Shown: positions 8,527 through 17,583, counted from the stretch's first letter. The stretch: 64,000 nucleotides of DNA from Candidatus Leptofilum proximum (GCA_016710325.1 JADJXK010000002.1:1984001-2048000), one strand, 5' to 3'. Numbers and translations are program-made. The notes: generated by a model not told the origin, from the sequence alone.

Positions 8527-9426
8527 CTACCGAACGCGGAACTGCGGGACGTTTTTAGGCACCAACGAACCGGAACTGGGGTAGGTCACCAATGGTTCGG
8601 CGGCTTTAACGGTGACGGTGTGCCGCTGGCCATCGCGGGCCTGGAACTGCACCTGCCAGACGCCCTCGGCCAGGGTTTTGGTGGCGGTGTGTTGGAGGGC
8701 GTCCAGGTGCCATTCGGCCGTTTCCTGCCGCAAATATTGTTCCGCCACCTGCACCACCGGTTCATAACAGACCCGCCCGCGCAGCTTTTCCAGCCAGAGG
8801 GTGTGGTTTTGCAAATAGGCGAGTAGTTGGGGCACGTCTTGAGGAGTGAGACGGCCGTAATTCACCCCATCCGGCAAGGTCAGCAGCGTCGCCGCAAAGC
8901 GATGACCGCCCAGGTGCGTGGTCTCCCATAGGCCAGAGACGTTAGCCGCAGCCAGCGCCCGCAGCAGCGCCACGCCGTGCAGCGCGCAGCAGACGTCCCG
9001 CTTGCCGTTGGTGCACACCAAAATTTGTGGCTCTGTGGTGCGATTGGTTTCATAGCGCCCATCGCCTGCCACGATGTCGGGCAAATCCAGCTCCAACAGA
9101 TCGTCGTAGCTGGCCAGATCAAAGCGGTAAACGCGGGAGCCAGTGTCGGCAAAACAGGCGACGAAGAAGGCCCAATCCGTCCGCTCCCCGCGCGGCTGTT
9201 TGATGAATTGGAGACGGCCGTTTACCAGCCCACCCTGTTCTGCCAGCCAACTTTGCACGGGCGCGGGCAGGTTGTTGTCACTGGTCGCCTTGGCCGTCCA
9301 CGGCTGGTTGACCTCCAAAAAGAGCCAGACTTTGCTGGAAACGGCCGTGCCCGCCATCGGCTCGTCAATGGCCAACGACCAATCAGTGCAGTAAAAATCA
9401 GGGGCAGGTTGGGCAGTCGCTATCAT
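8527..9426 (-). CDS. Sucrase/ferredoxin-like (thioredoxin-fold) protein
   Basis: A 299-residue protein of the sucraseferredoxin-like family, a thioredoxin-fold [2Fe-2S] ferredoxin type. The cluster-binding part shows ILVCTNGKRDVCCALHG (about 150) and the family signature TTHLGGHRFAATLLTLPDG (about 183). The biochemical partner is unknown. The ATG at 9426 is chosen over an upstream in-frame TTG at 9441, because the TTG lies inside a hairpin repeat. It precedes the FAD oxidase and follows ferritin on the same strand, so an iron or redox theme is plausible (inference). Confidence 0.85.
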   Translation of the reverse strand: MIATAQPAPDFYCTDWSLAIDEPMAGTAVSSKVWLFLEVNQPWTAKATSDNNLPAPVQSWLAEQGGLVNGRLQFIKQPRGERTDWAFFVACFADTGSRVYRFDLASYDDLLELDLPDIVAGDGRYETNRTTEPQILVCTNGKRDVCCALHGVALLRALAAANVSGLWETTHLGGHRFAATLLTLPDGVNYGRLTPQDVPQLLAYLQNHTLWLEKLRGRVCYEPVVQVAEQYLRQETAEWHLDALQHTATKTLAEGVWQVQFQARDGQRHTVTVKAAEPLVTYPSSGSLVPKNVPQFRVR

Positions 9427-9430
9427 TGTT

Positions 9431-9494
9431 TTGAACCGCAAAGCCCGCCAAGAAAATTAAAAACTTTGCGCTCTTCGCGTCCTTTGCGGTGAAT
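9431..9494. repeat. Tandem-unit hairpin, CCGCAAAG type
   Basis: AACCGCAAAG at the left pairs with CTTTGCGGT at the right; inner units read GCCCGCCAAG and CTTTGCGCTCTTCGCGTCC. It fills almost all of the gap between ferritin (ends 9497) and the ferredoxin-like gene. Confidence 0.7.
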
Positions 9495-9496
9495 TT

Positions 9497-10012
9497 TTAC
9501 TCAGCAGGCGCGGCTGCGCTGCCTGTGGCGGCCATTGTGCGGCGCACAAAATCTTCCACCAGCAGCAGCGCGCCGCCCGCGTGTTTGATCGTGTTCAGCA
9601 GCGTGGTCATCGAATCGACCTCTTCCACCTGTTCGGTGACAAACCACTGCAGGAACTGGATGCTGGCGTAATCCTTCTCGGCCTCGGCAATGGAGACCAG
9701 GTTGTTGATCTGGTTGGTCACCTTGACCTCCTGGTCCAGGGCGAACTGTACTGCGTCACTGGCGCTCTCAAAATCATTGCGCATCTCCGGCAGGCCGGGA
9801 ATGAGCGGCCTGGCACCCGCTTCCAGCATAAAGTGCACAAACTTCATGGCGTGCATCCGCTCTTCTTCGGCCTGGCGGTAGAAAAAGTTGGCCAGATCGG
9901 GCAGGGTTTCGCCATCAAAATACACGGCGATGGCCACGTACTGCGCCGAGGCGGTAAACTCGCTCTGGATTTGGGCGTTCATTGCTTCCACAACTTTGGG
10001 TTTGATGATCAT
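9497..10012 (-). CDS. Ferritin
   Basis: A 171-residue non-heme ferritin, a 24-mer iron-storage cage with ferroxidase activity. Ferroxidase residues are recognisable: Glu in QIQSEFTASAQYVAIAVYF (helix A), the ExxH pair in RQAEEERMHAMKF (helix B), and QWFVTEQVEEV in helix D. The length matches the family. An AGGAG ribosome site lies 8 nt before the ATG at 10012. The Fe(III) ABC importer genes are immediately upstream on the same strand, so uptake and storage of iron are neighbours here. The last ten residues (ATGSAAAPAE) form a low-complexity tail. Confidence 0.95.
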   Translation of the reverse strand: MIIKPKVVEAMNAQIQSEFTASAQYVAIAVYFDGETLPDLANFFYRQAEEERMHAMKFVHFMLEAGARPLIPGLPEMRNDFESASDAVQFALDQEVKVTNQINNLVSIAEAEKDYASIQFLQWFVTEQVEEVDSMTTLLNTIKHAGGALLLVEDFVRRTMAATGSAAAPAE

Positions 10013-10027
10013 GGATATCTCCTTTTG

Positions 10028-10102
10028 AATTGGACACTGATTAACACAGATTCACACTGTTTTTAAGCTGTGTCAATCAGTGTTCATCTGTGTACCATTT
10101 TC
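10028..10102. repeat. Tandem-unit hairpin, ACACTGATTAACACAGATT type
   Basis: The left arm ACACTGATTAACACAGATTCACACTG and the right arm with CTGTGTCAATCAGTGTTCATCTGTGT are mutually complementary in register-shifted units. It sits just upstream of the ferritin ribosome-binding site. Confidence 0.75.
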
Positions 10103-10148
10103 TTAGCTCGGCCAGAAAGCTTAAATTATACTCGGATGCAGAGGCGGG

Positions 10149-11198
10149 TCAGCGGCTTTTGTGAGGCACGACGTGGTTTTGGTAGAAGCAGGGCAGCGCG
10201 TGGGGGGCGGCAAACTGGACGGTGACGGCCGTTCCCTCCGCCAAACTGTTCTCGTGCGGCTGCCAGCTGTGGACGAGCGTGCCGTCGTCCAGGCGCACGC
10301 CGTACACAAAGGCGATACCCACAAACTGCCGCGAATCGATACGGCCGTTCCCCCCATCATCCGGCTTCAGCAGCAAATCATCGGGGCGCACGGCCACTTC
10401 AACGGCCGTGCCGCTGGCCAGGGGCAGCGTTTGCGGCAGAAGGCCCAGCGGCGTCTGCACCCCCTGATCGGTTACCTGACCCGGTAAAAAGTCGGTCTGG
10501 CCTAAAAATTCGGCCACAAATCGGGTGCGCGGCTGGTGGAAAATTGCTTCCGGCGGGCCAACCTGCTCCAGCCGTCCACCGTTCATCACCCCCACCTGGT
10601 CACCCATGAATAAGGCCTCTTCCTGGTCGTGGGTGACAAAAACGGCCGTTGTCCCACTCGCCTTCAACATCTGCCGCACCTCCTGGCGCATCGCTACGCG
10701 CAGGGCAGCATCCAGGTTGGAAAACGGCTCATCCAGCAGCAGCACCACCGGCTGGGGGGCCAGCGCTCGTGCCAGGGCCACACGCTGCTGCTGCCCGCCG
10801 GAGAGCTGATGCGGCATTCGCTCGCCCAGGCCGCTCAGACCGACAAAGCTTAACATCTCTTCGACCCGTTCCGATTGGCCTCGCTTGAGGCCAAAGCTGA
10901 TATTTTGTGCCAGGCTCAGGTGGGGGAAGATGGCGTAATCCTGAAACACAATGCCCACACGCCGCTTTTCTGGGGGAACGTGCGTGGCACCGTCGGCCAT
11001 AAGCTGGTGGTTGATTTCGATACGGCCGTTATCCAGCCTTTCAAACCCGGCAATCAGGCGTAGAGTGGTCGTTTTGCCACAGCCGCTCGGCCCCAGCAGC
11101 ACTAAAATCTCGCCCGGCGCCACAGACAGGCTCACGTCATTCACAACAGGTTGGCCATCAAACGATTTGTAGAGGTTGCGGCAGGTGACGGTGGACAT
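10149..11198 (-). CDS. fbpC: Fe(III) ABC transporter ATP-binding protein (FbpC-like)
   Basis: A 349-residue ABC ATPase that powers import through the adjacent permease. Walker A GPSGCGKTT (about 36), signature LSGGQQQRVALARAL (about 133), Walker B VVLLLDEPFSNLD (about 153) and the switch His in VFVTHDQEEAL are all intact. The C-terminal third holds a TOBE-like regulatory part typical of the iron/sulfate/putrescine subfamily. Gene order substrate-binding protein, permease, ATPase on the minus strand matches fbpABC-type systems. A tandem-unit repeat separates it from the permease. Confidence 0.9.
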   Translation of the reverse strand: MSTVTCRNLYKSFDGQPVVNDVSLSVAPGEILVLLGPSGCGKTTTLRLIAGFERLDNGRIEINHQLMADGATHVPPEKRRVGIVFQDYAIFPHLSLAQNISFGLKRGQSERVEEMLSFVGLSGLGERMPHQLSGGQQQRVALARALAPQPVVLLLDEPFSNLDAALRVAMRQEVRQMLKASGTTAVFVTHDQEEALFMGDQVGVMNGGRLEQVGPPEAIFHQPRTRFVAEFLGQTDFLPGQVTDQGVQTPLGLLPQTLPLASGTAVEVAVRPDDLLLKPDDGGNGRIDSRQFVGIAFVYGVRLDDGTLVHSWQPHENSLAEGTAVTVQFAAPHALPCFYQNHVVPHKSR

Positions 11199-11208
11199 GC
11201 GGAATAAT

Positions 11209-11300
11209 GGTTAATTGCTAATGGTTAATTGTTAATTGTTAATGGAAAGATGTGTGAACTGATCATTAACCATTAAAAATTTACCAATAACCATTAATTA
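11209..11300. repeat. Tandem-unit hairpin, TTAATGGTTAATTG type
   Basis: Iterations of GGTTAATTGCTAAT and GTTAATTGTTAATGG form the left arm; CATTAACCATTAAAAATT and AATAACCATTAATTATT form the right arm. It lies between the permease and ATPase genes of one operon and slightly overlaps the permease stop codon. Confidence 0.75.
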
Positions 11301-12980
11301 TTCTTTCTCCCGGAGCGTCATCCAGGCCAAGGGGATGGAGGAGAGCAGGAGCAGCAGCAGCGTGGGGGCGGCGGCGCGGGCGAAGAAGGCTTCACCAATG
11401 TTGGACCATATCTCGGCGGCCAGGGTGTTGAAGCCGAGCGGGCTCAAAATGAGCGTGGCGGGCAGCTCCTTCATGCAGGTGAGGAAAACCAGTGCCCCGC
11501 CCGCCAGCATGCCCGGCTTGACCAGCGGCAGGGTGATGCGGCGGAAAATGGTAGACGGCCGTTTCCCCAAACTCTGCGCCGCCTCTTCCAAATTTGCCGA
11601 CACCTGCAGCAGTGAGCTGCGCTGTGCCCCAACCGCCTGGGGAATAAACAAAATGACATAAGCCACCAGCAGCATCGGCAGGGTCTGGTAGAGCGAGGGG
11701 GCGTAGTTGGTGCCGAAAAAGACGTAAGCCAGGGCCACCACAATGCCTGGCAGAGCAAAGCTGGCGTACGACAGCCTCTCAAACAACCGGCTCAGGCGGC
11801 CCGGATGGCGTACCACTAAAATGGCGATGGGCAGCGCCAGCAGCATGGCCAATCCCGCCCCCAGCAGCGAGGCCGAGAGCGAATGCCAGGCAGGTTCTAC
11901 CAGGGTAAGCAGCGATTCGACGTTGGTTTGGGCCACACCCAGGTTTTTCACCGCCCAATCTTGCCGCAGGCCACGCCAGAACCAGTAAGCCAGTCCCAGT
12001 GACGGCACAATGAGCGCCCAGAAGGAGAGCAATCCCGTGAAACCCAGCCCCAGCCAGCGCCAACGCCCCAGCTTTACGGGGGTTTGGGCACGGGCCACGC
12101 CAACCGACACACGGGCGTAGCGGGTTTTACCCTGGGTGCGCTGCTCCAGGTAGAGGATGATGGCCGTTACCAACACCAGCACCAGCGCCATCGCCGCCGC
12201 CATGTCCAGCCGGTAGCCCTGGTAGCGATTGTAGATGATGCGGGTGAAGGTGGAATATTGCAGCATGGTCACCGCGCCAAAGTCGCGCAGGGTGTAGAGC
12301 ATAACGAGCAAACCGCCCGCGGCGATGGACGGCCGTAAATACGGCAGCGTCACCCGCCAAAAGGCTCGCCAGGGGGACAATCCCAAACTGCGCGCCGCTT
12401 CCACCAGCGCCGGGTCCATCTTCTTCAGGGCGCTGCGCACGGTGAGGAAGATGAACGGATAGCTCACCAGGGTCAGCACCAGGAAGGCACCGGGAAAACC
12501 ATAAAAGTTCGGCAGCCGTTCGACGCCGAAGATGGGGTATAAAATTTGTTGCAGCAAGCCTTTGGGAGTGAGAATGGAGGCAAAAAGATAGGCCGCCACG
12601 TAGCTGGGCACCACCAGGGGCAGGGCCACAAGCACCGCCCAGAACCGCTTGCCGGGCAAATCGGTGTTGGTGGTGAGCCAGGCCAGGGGCACGGCGATGA
12701 GGATGGAAGCGGCCGTAACGGCCACAGCCAATCCCATCGTATTACCCAAAATTTCCAGCGTGCGCGGCTGAGAAAGCGTTTGCCACGCTTCGGCCCAACC
12801 GGTGCCCACGCGCAGCAGCAAGTAAGCGGGGACCAGCAAGATCAAAGCAGCAACCAGCCCAGCGCTGCCGACCAGCAGCCAGTGAAAAACAGACCAGTGC
12901 CGCTGGCGCTGCCAGCCCTGTCCTAATTCAACTTTGATTCTCGGCAGAGAGCGTACTCTGCCAAAATCAGTCACACCCAT
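11298..12980 (-). CDS. fbpB: Fe(III) ABC transporter permease (FbpB-like, fused halves)
   Basis: A 560-residue inner-membrane protein with two homologous halves of about six helices each, the usual build of FbpB-type permeases. Each half has an EAA loop for the ATPase: EAARSLGLSPWRAFWRVTLP (about 190) and EAAQSLGKRPSTIFRRITLP (about 470). It would move ferric iron delivered by the binding protein encoded just upstream. The ATG at 12980 starts a short cytosolic lead before the first helix (HWLLVGSAGLVAALILLVPAYL). Several ACGGCCGT sites occur inside. Confidence 0.9.
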   Translation of the reverse strand: MGVTDFGRVRSLPRIKVELGQGWQRQRHWSVFHWLLVGSAGLVAALILLVPAYLLLRVGTGWAEAWQTLSQPRTLEILGNTMGLAVAVTAASILIAVPLAWLTTNTDLPGKRFWAVLVALPLVVPSYVAAYLFASILTPKGLLQQILYPIFGVERLPNFYGFPGAFLVLTLVSYPFIFLTVRSALKKMDPALVEAARSLGLSPWRAFWRVTLPYLRPSIAAGGLLVMLYTLRDFGAVTMLQYSTFTRIIYNRYQGYRLDMAAAMALVLVLVTAIILYLEQRTQGKTRYARVSVGVARAQTPVKLGRWRWLGLGFTGLLSFWALIVPSLGLAYWFWRGLRQDWAVKNLGVAQTNVESLLTLVEPAWHSLSASLLGAGLAMLLALPIAILVVRHPGRLSRLFERLSYASFALPGIVVALAYVFFGTNYAPSLYQTLPMLLVAYVILFIPQAVGAQRSSLLQVSANLEEAAQSLGKRPSTIFRRITLPLVKPGMLAGGALVFLTCMKELPATLILSPLGFNTLAAEIWSNIGEAFFARAAAPTLLLLLLSSIPLAWMTLREKE

Positions 12981-13155
12981 GTTGGTTTCCTACAGTTGTT
13001 GAAAATATGTGCCGAAAAAGCCCGGCTACCCTCGGTAGGATTATGGGGGATTCGGTGTATAAAACAAGGGAGGGTGGTCAACTTTTGAGTTAACGAGCGA
13101 TCAAGCAAAATCTACAACTGGTTAAGTCGAAAGTTAACCGAGGTTAATTCTGTGC

Positions 13156-13208
13156 GTAGCCGCGGATTCTTTCCGCGCCAAGGGAACGCGGTAAGAAACC
13201 GCGGCTAC
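13156..13208. repeat. GTAGCCGCG hairpin repeat, copy 2
   Basis: GTAGCCGCGG at 13156-13165 is paired with CCGCGGCTAC at 13199-13208, and inner segments ATTCTTTCCGCG and CGCGGTAAGAA also match. It is the inverted counterpart of the copy at 6297-6349. The surrounding gap 12981-13236 shows no gene. Confidence 0.85.
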
Positions 13209-13236
13209 AATTTTTGGAGCATTTCGCAAATTCGTT

Positions 13237-14415
13237 TTACTCGATAATGCCCAGGTCGAAGAGCATGTCCTGGGTGCCTTGCAGATCGGCCAGGTCAGCC
13301 AGGGAGATGTTCAGAGCGATGCTGTCCAGTTCAGCAAAGGGCGGAATGCCCCCGCTAACGGCCACGCCTTCGACCACGGGATACTCATATGTTTGCGCGG
13401 CAAAAAATTGCTGCGCCGGTGTCGAAAGCATGAAATCCATAAAACGTTGGGCGTTGGCAGCGTTGGGGGCCGTGTTGAGAATGCCCGCACCAGAGACCAT
13501 GATGAGTGAACCAGGGCCGCCGCTGGTCAGGAAATGGTTGCGCGCCGGGAAGCTTTCCCCTTCTTCGGCCAGGAAGCGGTAGAGGTAGTAATGATTGACA
13601 AAGCCTACGTCCACTTCACCCGCGGCTACGCCAGAGACGATGGGGGTATTCCCATCGTACACTACGGGGTTGTTGGCCTGGATACCGGTGAGCCATTCGG
13701 CCGTTTTCTCCTCACCCCAGACAGCGCGCATGGCCGTGACCATCGCCTGGAATGAGCCATTGGTCGGTGCCCAGCCGATACGGCCGTTCCACACCGGGTC
13801 GATGAAGTCAAAAATGTCTTGCGGCAGTTCCGTCGCCGGGTCGGTGATGACGCTGGTGTTGTACACTACCACGCGGGCACGGCCGGAAATGCCGACCCAG
13901 GTGCCATCTTCGGCGGCAAAGCGGGCCGGCACCCGCGCCAGCAGCTCATCGGGCAGCGGCGCCAGCAGGCCGGCCTGGGACACAGCGCCCAAACCGCCAG
14001 GGTCCTGGGCATAAAATACATCTGCCGGGCTGTTGGCCCCTTCCTCCAGCAGCACACCCGCCATTTCCGAAGTGCTGCCATAGCGCACCTCAACCTGGAT
14101 GCCGGTGGCAGCGGCAAACTGGTCGATTATGGGCTGGACCAGGCTTTCACTGCGGCCAGAGTAGATGACCAGACTGCCGGGATCGGCCGTTTCGTTCTCA
14201 GCGGTAACTTCAACAATGCGGGTAACTTCAACCTCTACCTGTTCGGTAACCGTCTCGGTAACCGTGCGGGTGACTTCCACCTCTTCGGTTACTGTCTCAG
14301 TTACAACGCGGGTAACTTCTACTGGCTCAACGGTGGGTTGGCAAGCAGCCAGCAGCGCGGCAACAGCTATTGACAACAGCAGCCAGGCAGTCTGCTTGAT
14401 CTTGGTTGGAAACAT
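13237..14415 (-). CDS. fbpA: Fe(III) ABC transporter substrate-binding lipoprotein
   Basis: A 392-residue extracytoplasmic iron-binding protein (FutA/IdiA/FbpA group). A signal peptide ends in a lipobox (AALLAACQP), followed by an unusual linker of repeated EVTRVVTETVTEEVEVTRTV-like units (about residues 30-72) and then the binding domain starting VIYSGRSESLVQPIIDQF. The motif ADVFYAQDPGGLGAV and two-Tyr region NHYYLYRF are typical of ferric-iron binders that use Tyr ligands. The ATG at 14415 is preferred over GTG at 14421: GGAG lies 8 nt before it. First gene of the iron-import operon. Confidence 0.92.
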   Translation of the reverse strand: MFPTKIKQTAWLLLSIAVAALLAACQPTVEPVEVTRVVTETVTEEVEVTRTVTETVTEQVEVEVTRIVEVTAENETADPGSLVIYSGRSESLVQPIIDQFAAATGIQVEVRYGSTSEMAGVLLEEGANSPADVFYAQDPGGLGAVSQAGLLAPLPDELLARVPARFAAEDGTWVGISGRARVVVYNTSVITDPATELPQDIFDFIDPVWNGRIGWAPTNGSFQAMVTAMRAVWGEEKTAEWLTGIQANNPVVYDGNTPIVSGVAAGEVDVGFVNHYYLYRFLAEEGESFPARNHFLTSGGPGSLIMVSGAGILNTAPNAANAQRFMDFMLSTPAQQFFAAQTYEYPVVEGVAVSGGIPPFAELDSIALNISLADLADLQGTQDMLFDLGIIE

Positions 14416-14547
14416 GTTCACTTCTCCTTAAATGAATTGTGTACACCACCTGCACAAGGTCTGCGGCAGGCGGCAGCGTTTGTTGATTCAACGGGTGATT
14501 ATGCCGGAGGGCGTGGGGTTAAAACAATGACAGGCGATCATTTAAAA

Positions 14548-14586
14548 GTGAACGGCCGTTTGCAAAAATTTTTTACGGCCGTTCAC
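14548..14586. repeat. Hairpin made of two ACGGCCGT copies
   Basis: GTGAACGGCCGT (14548-14559) and ACGGCCGTTCAC (14575-14586) are perfect complements around an AT-rich 15-nt loop, upstream of the iron operon. Confidence 0.7.
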
Positions 14587-14636
14587 TCAATTTGGATCGC
14601 GGGTTAAAGAAGAAGTTAACTGTAGTTCAAGAAGCG

Positions 14637-14702
14637 ATTGGAGACTGGAGATTGGAGATTAAAAGCAGCCCATCTCCGATCTCCAGTCTCCAATCTCTGA
14701 TC
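14637..14702. repeat. Tandem-unit hairpin, GGAGATT type
   Basis: GATTGGAGACTGGAGATTGGAG on the left is complemented by CTCCGATCTCCAGTCTCCAATC on the right around AAAGCAGCC. It ends 2 nt before the aspartate kinase stop codon. Confidence 0.85.
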
Positions 14703-14704
14703 TT

Positions 14705-16111
14705 TCAAATTAAGGCGTGGATTTGGGCAACGGCCGTTGCCGTGTCGCCATCGTCCACCACCACGCTGATGCTGCACTCCGACGAGCCCTGGGCAATGGC
14801 AATGACGTTCACCTGCTGCGCCCCCAGTGCAGTGAAAACGCGGCCCGAGATACCCGGCGTGCCGCGCATACCCGCCCCCACAATCGTCACAATCGACACC
14901 GGTTCCTGCGCCCAAATGCGGTCGATGTCTTTGCGGGCCAGCTCTACCCTAAACTCATCTTCCAGGCTGCGAATAATCTTCTCCGTGGCGTCGTCGGGCG
15001 TGGCAAAACAAATCGACTGCTCCGAGGAGGCCTGGCTGATGAGCAGCACGCTCTGGTTGTCGCGGGCCACGGCGCCAAAGGTGCGGGCGGCAATGCCGGG
15101 AATACCCATCATGCCCTTGCCTTCCACGGTGATGAGGCCCAGGTTGTTGATGGCGGTCACAGCCTTGATGCCGCCATTGCCGTTGGGTGCGTCGGGCACG
15201 ATGACCGTGCCGGGATGTTCCGGGTTGAAGGTGTTTTTGATACGCAGCGGGATGTTGTTTTCCACGCAGGGGCGCATCGTTTTGGGATGCAGCACTTTGG
15301 CGCCGTAGAAGGCCAGCTCAGACACTTCGCGGTAGCTCAGTTGCGGGATAGACCGGGCGGTTGGCACCAGGCGCGGATCGGCGGTCATGACGCCGTCCAC
15401 GTCGGTCCAGATCCACACCTCGTCGGCGGCCAGCGCCTCGCCGAGGATGGCCCCGGTGTAGTCGGAGCCGCCCCGCCCCAGCGTGGTGGTGATACCCTCG
15501 GCATTGGCGGCGATGAAGCCGGTGACGATGGGCACAACACCTTTGGCCAGCAGCGGCCGTATCCGAGCTTCGGTCTTCTGCCTGGTGGCCTCAAACTGCG
15601 GCGTGGCGTTTTGGAAGTTGCTGTCGGTCACGATCAGCTCGGTGGCGTCGATGGCTTCGGCCGGGGTACCGGTCTGGCGCAGATACGCCGCCAGGATACG
15701 GGCGCTCATCTGCTCGCCCATGCCAGCCACGGTGTCCAGGGCACGCGGCGTGAGTTCACCCAGCACATAGACTGCCTGGCAGAGGGCCGCAAACCGGTCG
15801 ATGAAACGGCCGTTTTCCACCAGGACTTGCTGCCGTTCACCGTCGGGGGCAAGCAGGCCGTCAATCGCTTCAAAGTGAATCTGGCGCAGCTGTTCAGCCA
15901 GCTGCTGGTACGTTTCGCCATCGCCGTTGGCCGCGGATTGGGCGCCGTGCAGCAGCAGGTCGGTCACCTTCACCGGTTTGGAACCCATGGCTGAGACAAT
16001 GGCCACGGCCTGGCCCCACTGTTTTTTGGTATGTTGAATGAGAACGGCCGTTTCCCGCATCGCCTGCGCGCTGCCCACAGACGTTCCGCCGAATTTCATT
16101 ACGAGTGTCAT
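14705..16111 (-). CDS. lysC: Aspartate kinase, monofunctional
   Basis: A 468-residue enzyme that phosphorylates aspartate, the first step toward lysine, threonine and methionine. N-terminal KFGGTSVGSAQ begins the kinase domain; the nucleotide/aspartate site GRGGSDYTGAILGEAL (about 228) is intact. Two C-terminal ACT domains follow: LGLITVEGKGMMGIPGIAAR and VSIVTIVGAGMRGTPGISGR, where feedback amino acids bind. The ATG at 16111 has GGAG 6 nt upstream; an in-frame TTG at 16123 overlaps that site and is rejected. It lies downstream of the methionine-branch gene and may be co-transcribed with it under the SAM riboswitch (inference). Confidence 0.95.
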   Translation of the reverse strand: MTLVMKFGGTSVGSAQAMRETAVLIQHTKKQWGQAVAIVSAMGSKPVKVTDLLLHGAQSAANGDGETYQQLAEQLRQIHFEAIDGLLAPDGERQQVLVENGRFIDRFAALCQAVYVLGELTPRALDTVAGMGEQMSARILAAYLRQTGTPAEAIDATELIVTDSNFQNATPQFEATRQKTEARIRPLLAKGVVPIVTGFIAANAEGITTTLGRGGSDYTGAILGEALAADEVWIWTDVDGVMTADPRLVPTARSIPQLSYREVSELAFYGAKVLHPKTMRPCVENNIPLRIKNTFNPEHPGTVIVPDAPNGNGGIKAVTAINNLGLITVEGKGMMGIPGIAARTFGAVARDNQSVLLISQASSEQSICFATPDDATEKIIRSLEDEFRVELARKDIDRIWAQEPVSIVTIVGAGMRGTPGISGRVFTALGAQQVNVIAIAQGSSECSISVVVDDGDTATAVAQIHALI

Positions 16112-16139
16112 TGTAATCTCCAACTATGTACGTTAAAGG

Positions 16140-16252
16140 TTTAAGGGTTGCAGGTTGCAGGTCGCAGGTTGCAAGTTATCCTTACACAAAACTACTTGCC
16201 ACCTGCTACTTGCCACTTGCTACTTGCTACTTGCCACTTGCCACCTGCACAC
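16140..16252. repeat. Tandem-unit hairpin, GGTTGCAGGTTGCA type
   Basis: The left part has GGTTGCAGGTTGCAGGTCGCAGG; the right part has CCACCTGCTACTTGCCACTTGCTACTTG and further copies. It extends past 16227, so the right arm encodes the last residues and the stop codon of the upstream PLP enzyme. Confidence 0.8.
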
Positions 16253-17498
16253 TTTCCAATGCCTGCGCCAAATCGGCCAGTATATCGGCCGTTTCTTCAA
16301 TGCCTATGGCAAATCTAACCAAATTATCTTTAATCCCAATCGTTAACCGCTCCTCAGCCGAAAGTTCGTAATAAGACATGATGGCAGGCTGCTCGATGAG
16401 GCTTTCCACCCCGCCCAGGCTGGCGGCAATGTGGGGGATCTTAACGGCATCTACCACACGCGCAGCGCAGTCGAGGGCGGTTTCGCCGGGCGGCACGGCC
16501 ACCTCAAAACTCACCACGCCGCCAAAGCCGCGCATCTGCTGGCGGGCAACGGCGTGGTCCGGGTGCGAAGGCAGGCCGGGATACCAGACCCGGTCGATGG
16601 CCGGGTGGCGTTCTAGAAATTCGGCCACCGCCTGCGCCGAGCGGTTTTGCTGCTGCACCCGCAGCACCAGCGTCTTCAGGCCGCGCTCCAGCAGGTAGGC
16701 CGCGTGCGGGTCGATCACACCGCCCAGCATGCCCTGGCTTTGCCGCAGGGCGTGGATTAATCCTGCCTCACCTACCGCCACACCGGCCATGACGTCATTG
16801 TGGCCGCTGAAATATTTGGTGCCACTGTGCACGACCAGGTCAATGCCGTAGGCCAACGGCCGTTGGTTCACCGGCGTGGCAAACGTGGCGTCAATCATCG
16901 TCTTCACACGCCGGTGCTGCCGGGCAATGGCCACGATTTTCTCTAGGTCGGCCACGCGCAGGTATGGGTTGGTGGGGCTTTCGGTGAGAATGATGCGGGT
17001 GTTGGGCTGAATGGCCGCGGCCAGGGCGTCGTAGTCGCCCATGGGCACCTGGCTCGTTTCGATGCCCAGCCGCTTGAGAAAGGTCTGGCAGAACTGGCGC
17101 GTTTTGCGGTAGCTGTCGTCGGTGAAGATGACGTGGCTGCCGGTGGGCAGGATGGAAAGCAGCACGTTGGTAACGGCTGTCATCCCCGTGGGAAAGAGCA
17201 GCGCATCGTAGCTGCCTGGCAGATCGCCTGCTTCCAGGGCCGCCAGCCGCCGCTCCACCGCCTGCACGGTGGGGTTGCCGTAGCGCGCGTATTCGATACG
17301 GCCGTTGGTGCCACCCCACAGCTTGCCCTCCTGGAAGGCGATGAGATCGGCCGTGTTGTCGAAGGTGTAGGTGGCCGTCTGCCAGATGGGTGTGGTGAGG
17401 GCGTGGTTGGCTTTGGGCTGGCGCGTGTGGTGATTGCCGTGAACGGCCGTTGTCCCATTCGGTAGTTTCACTGCTTGTGATGCTTGTAGTTTGTCCAT
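16227..17498 (-). CDS. metB: Cystathionine gamma-synthase-type PLP enzyme
   Basis: A 423-residue member of the Cys/Met-metabolism PLP family, probably joining an activated homoserine ester with cysteine (or sulfide) in methionine synthesis. The PLP lysine lies in VVHSGTKYFSGHNDVMAG (about residue 210); the substrate-phosphate region YARYGNPTVQAVERRLAALE and the active-site Tyr region are present. A SAM-I riboswitch and terminator stand between promoter and gene, which supports a methionine role over catabolic lyase activity. The last residues (VQVASGK) and stop come from a tandem-unit repeat. Cystathionine beta-lyase or methionine gamma-lyase cannot be excluded by eye. Confidence 0.85.
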   Translation of the reverse strand: MDKLQASQAVKLPNGTTAVHGNHHTRQPKANHALTTPIWQTATYTFDNTADLIAFQEGKLWGGTNGRIEYARYGNPTVQAVERRLAALEAGDLPGSYDALLFPTGMTAVTNVLLSILPTGSHVIFTDDSYRKTRQFCQTFLKRLGIETSQVPMGDYDALAAAIQPNTRIILTESPTNPYLRVADLEKIVAIARQHRRVKTMIDATFATPVNQRPLAYGIDLVVHSGTKYFSGHNDVMAGVAVGEAGLIHALRQSQGMLGGVIDPHAAYLLERGLKTLVLRVQQQNRSAQAVAEFLERHPAIDRVWYPGLPSHPDHAVARQQMRGFGGVVSFEVAVPPGETALDCAARVVDAVKIPHIAASLGGVESLIEQPAIMSYYELSAEERLTIGIKDNLVRFAIGIEETADILADLAQALESVQVASGK

Positions 17499-17583
17499 AA
17501 TTCCTCGTCCTCAATAAGCTACAAAGTCCTAGAAGCGACAACGGTTTAGGCTTCAACTCCCAGACCTCTGTGATCTCTGTGGC

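Noticed and set aside
7078..9492. Long plus-strand reading frames opposite the FAD oxidase and ferredoxin-like genes
   Set aside because: They are antisense shadows of GC-rich genes; the minus-strand products have clear family motifs.
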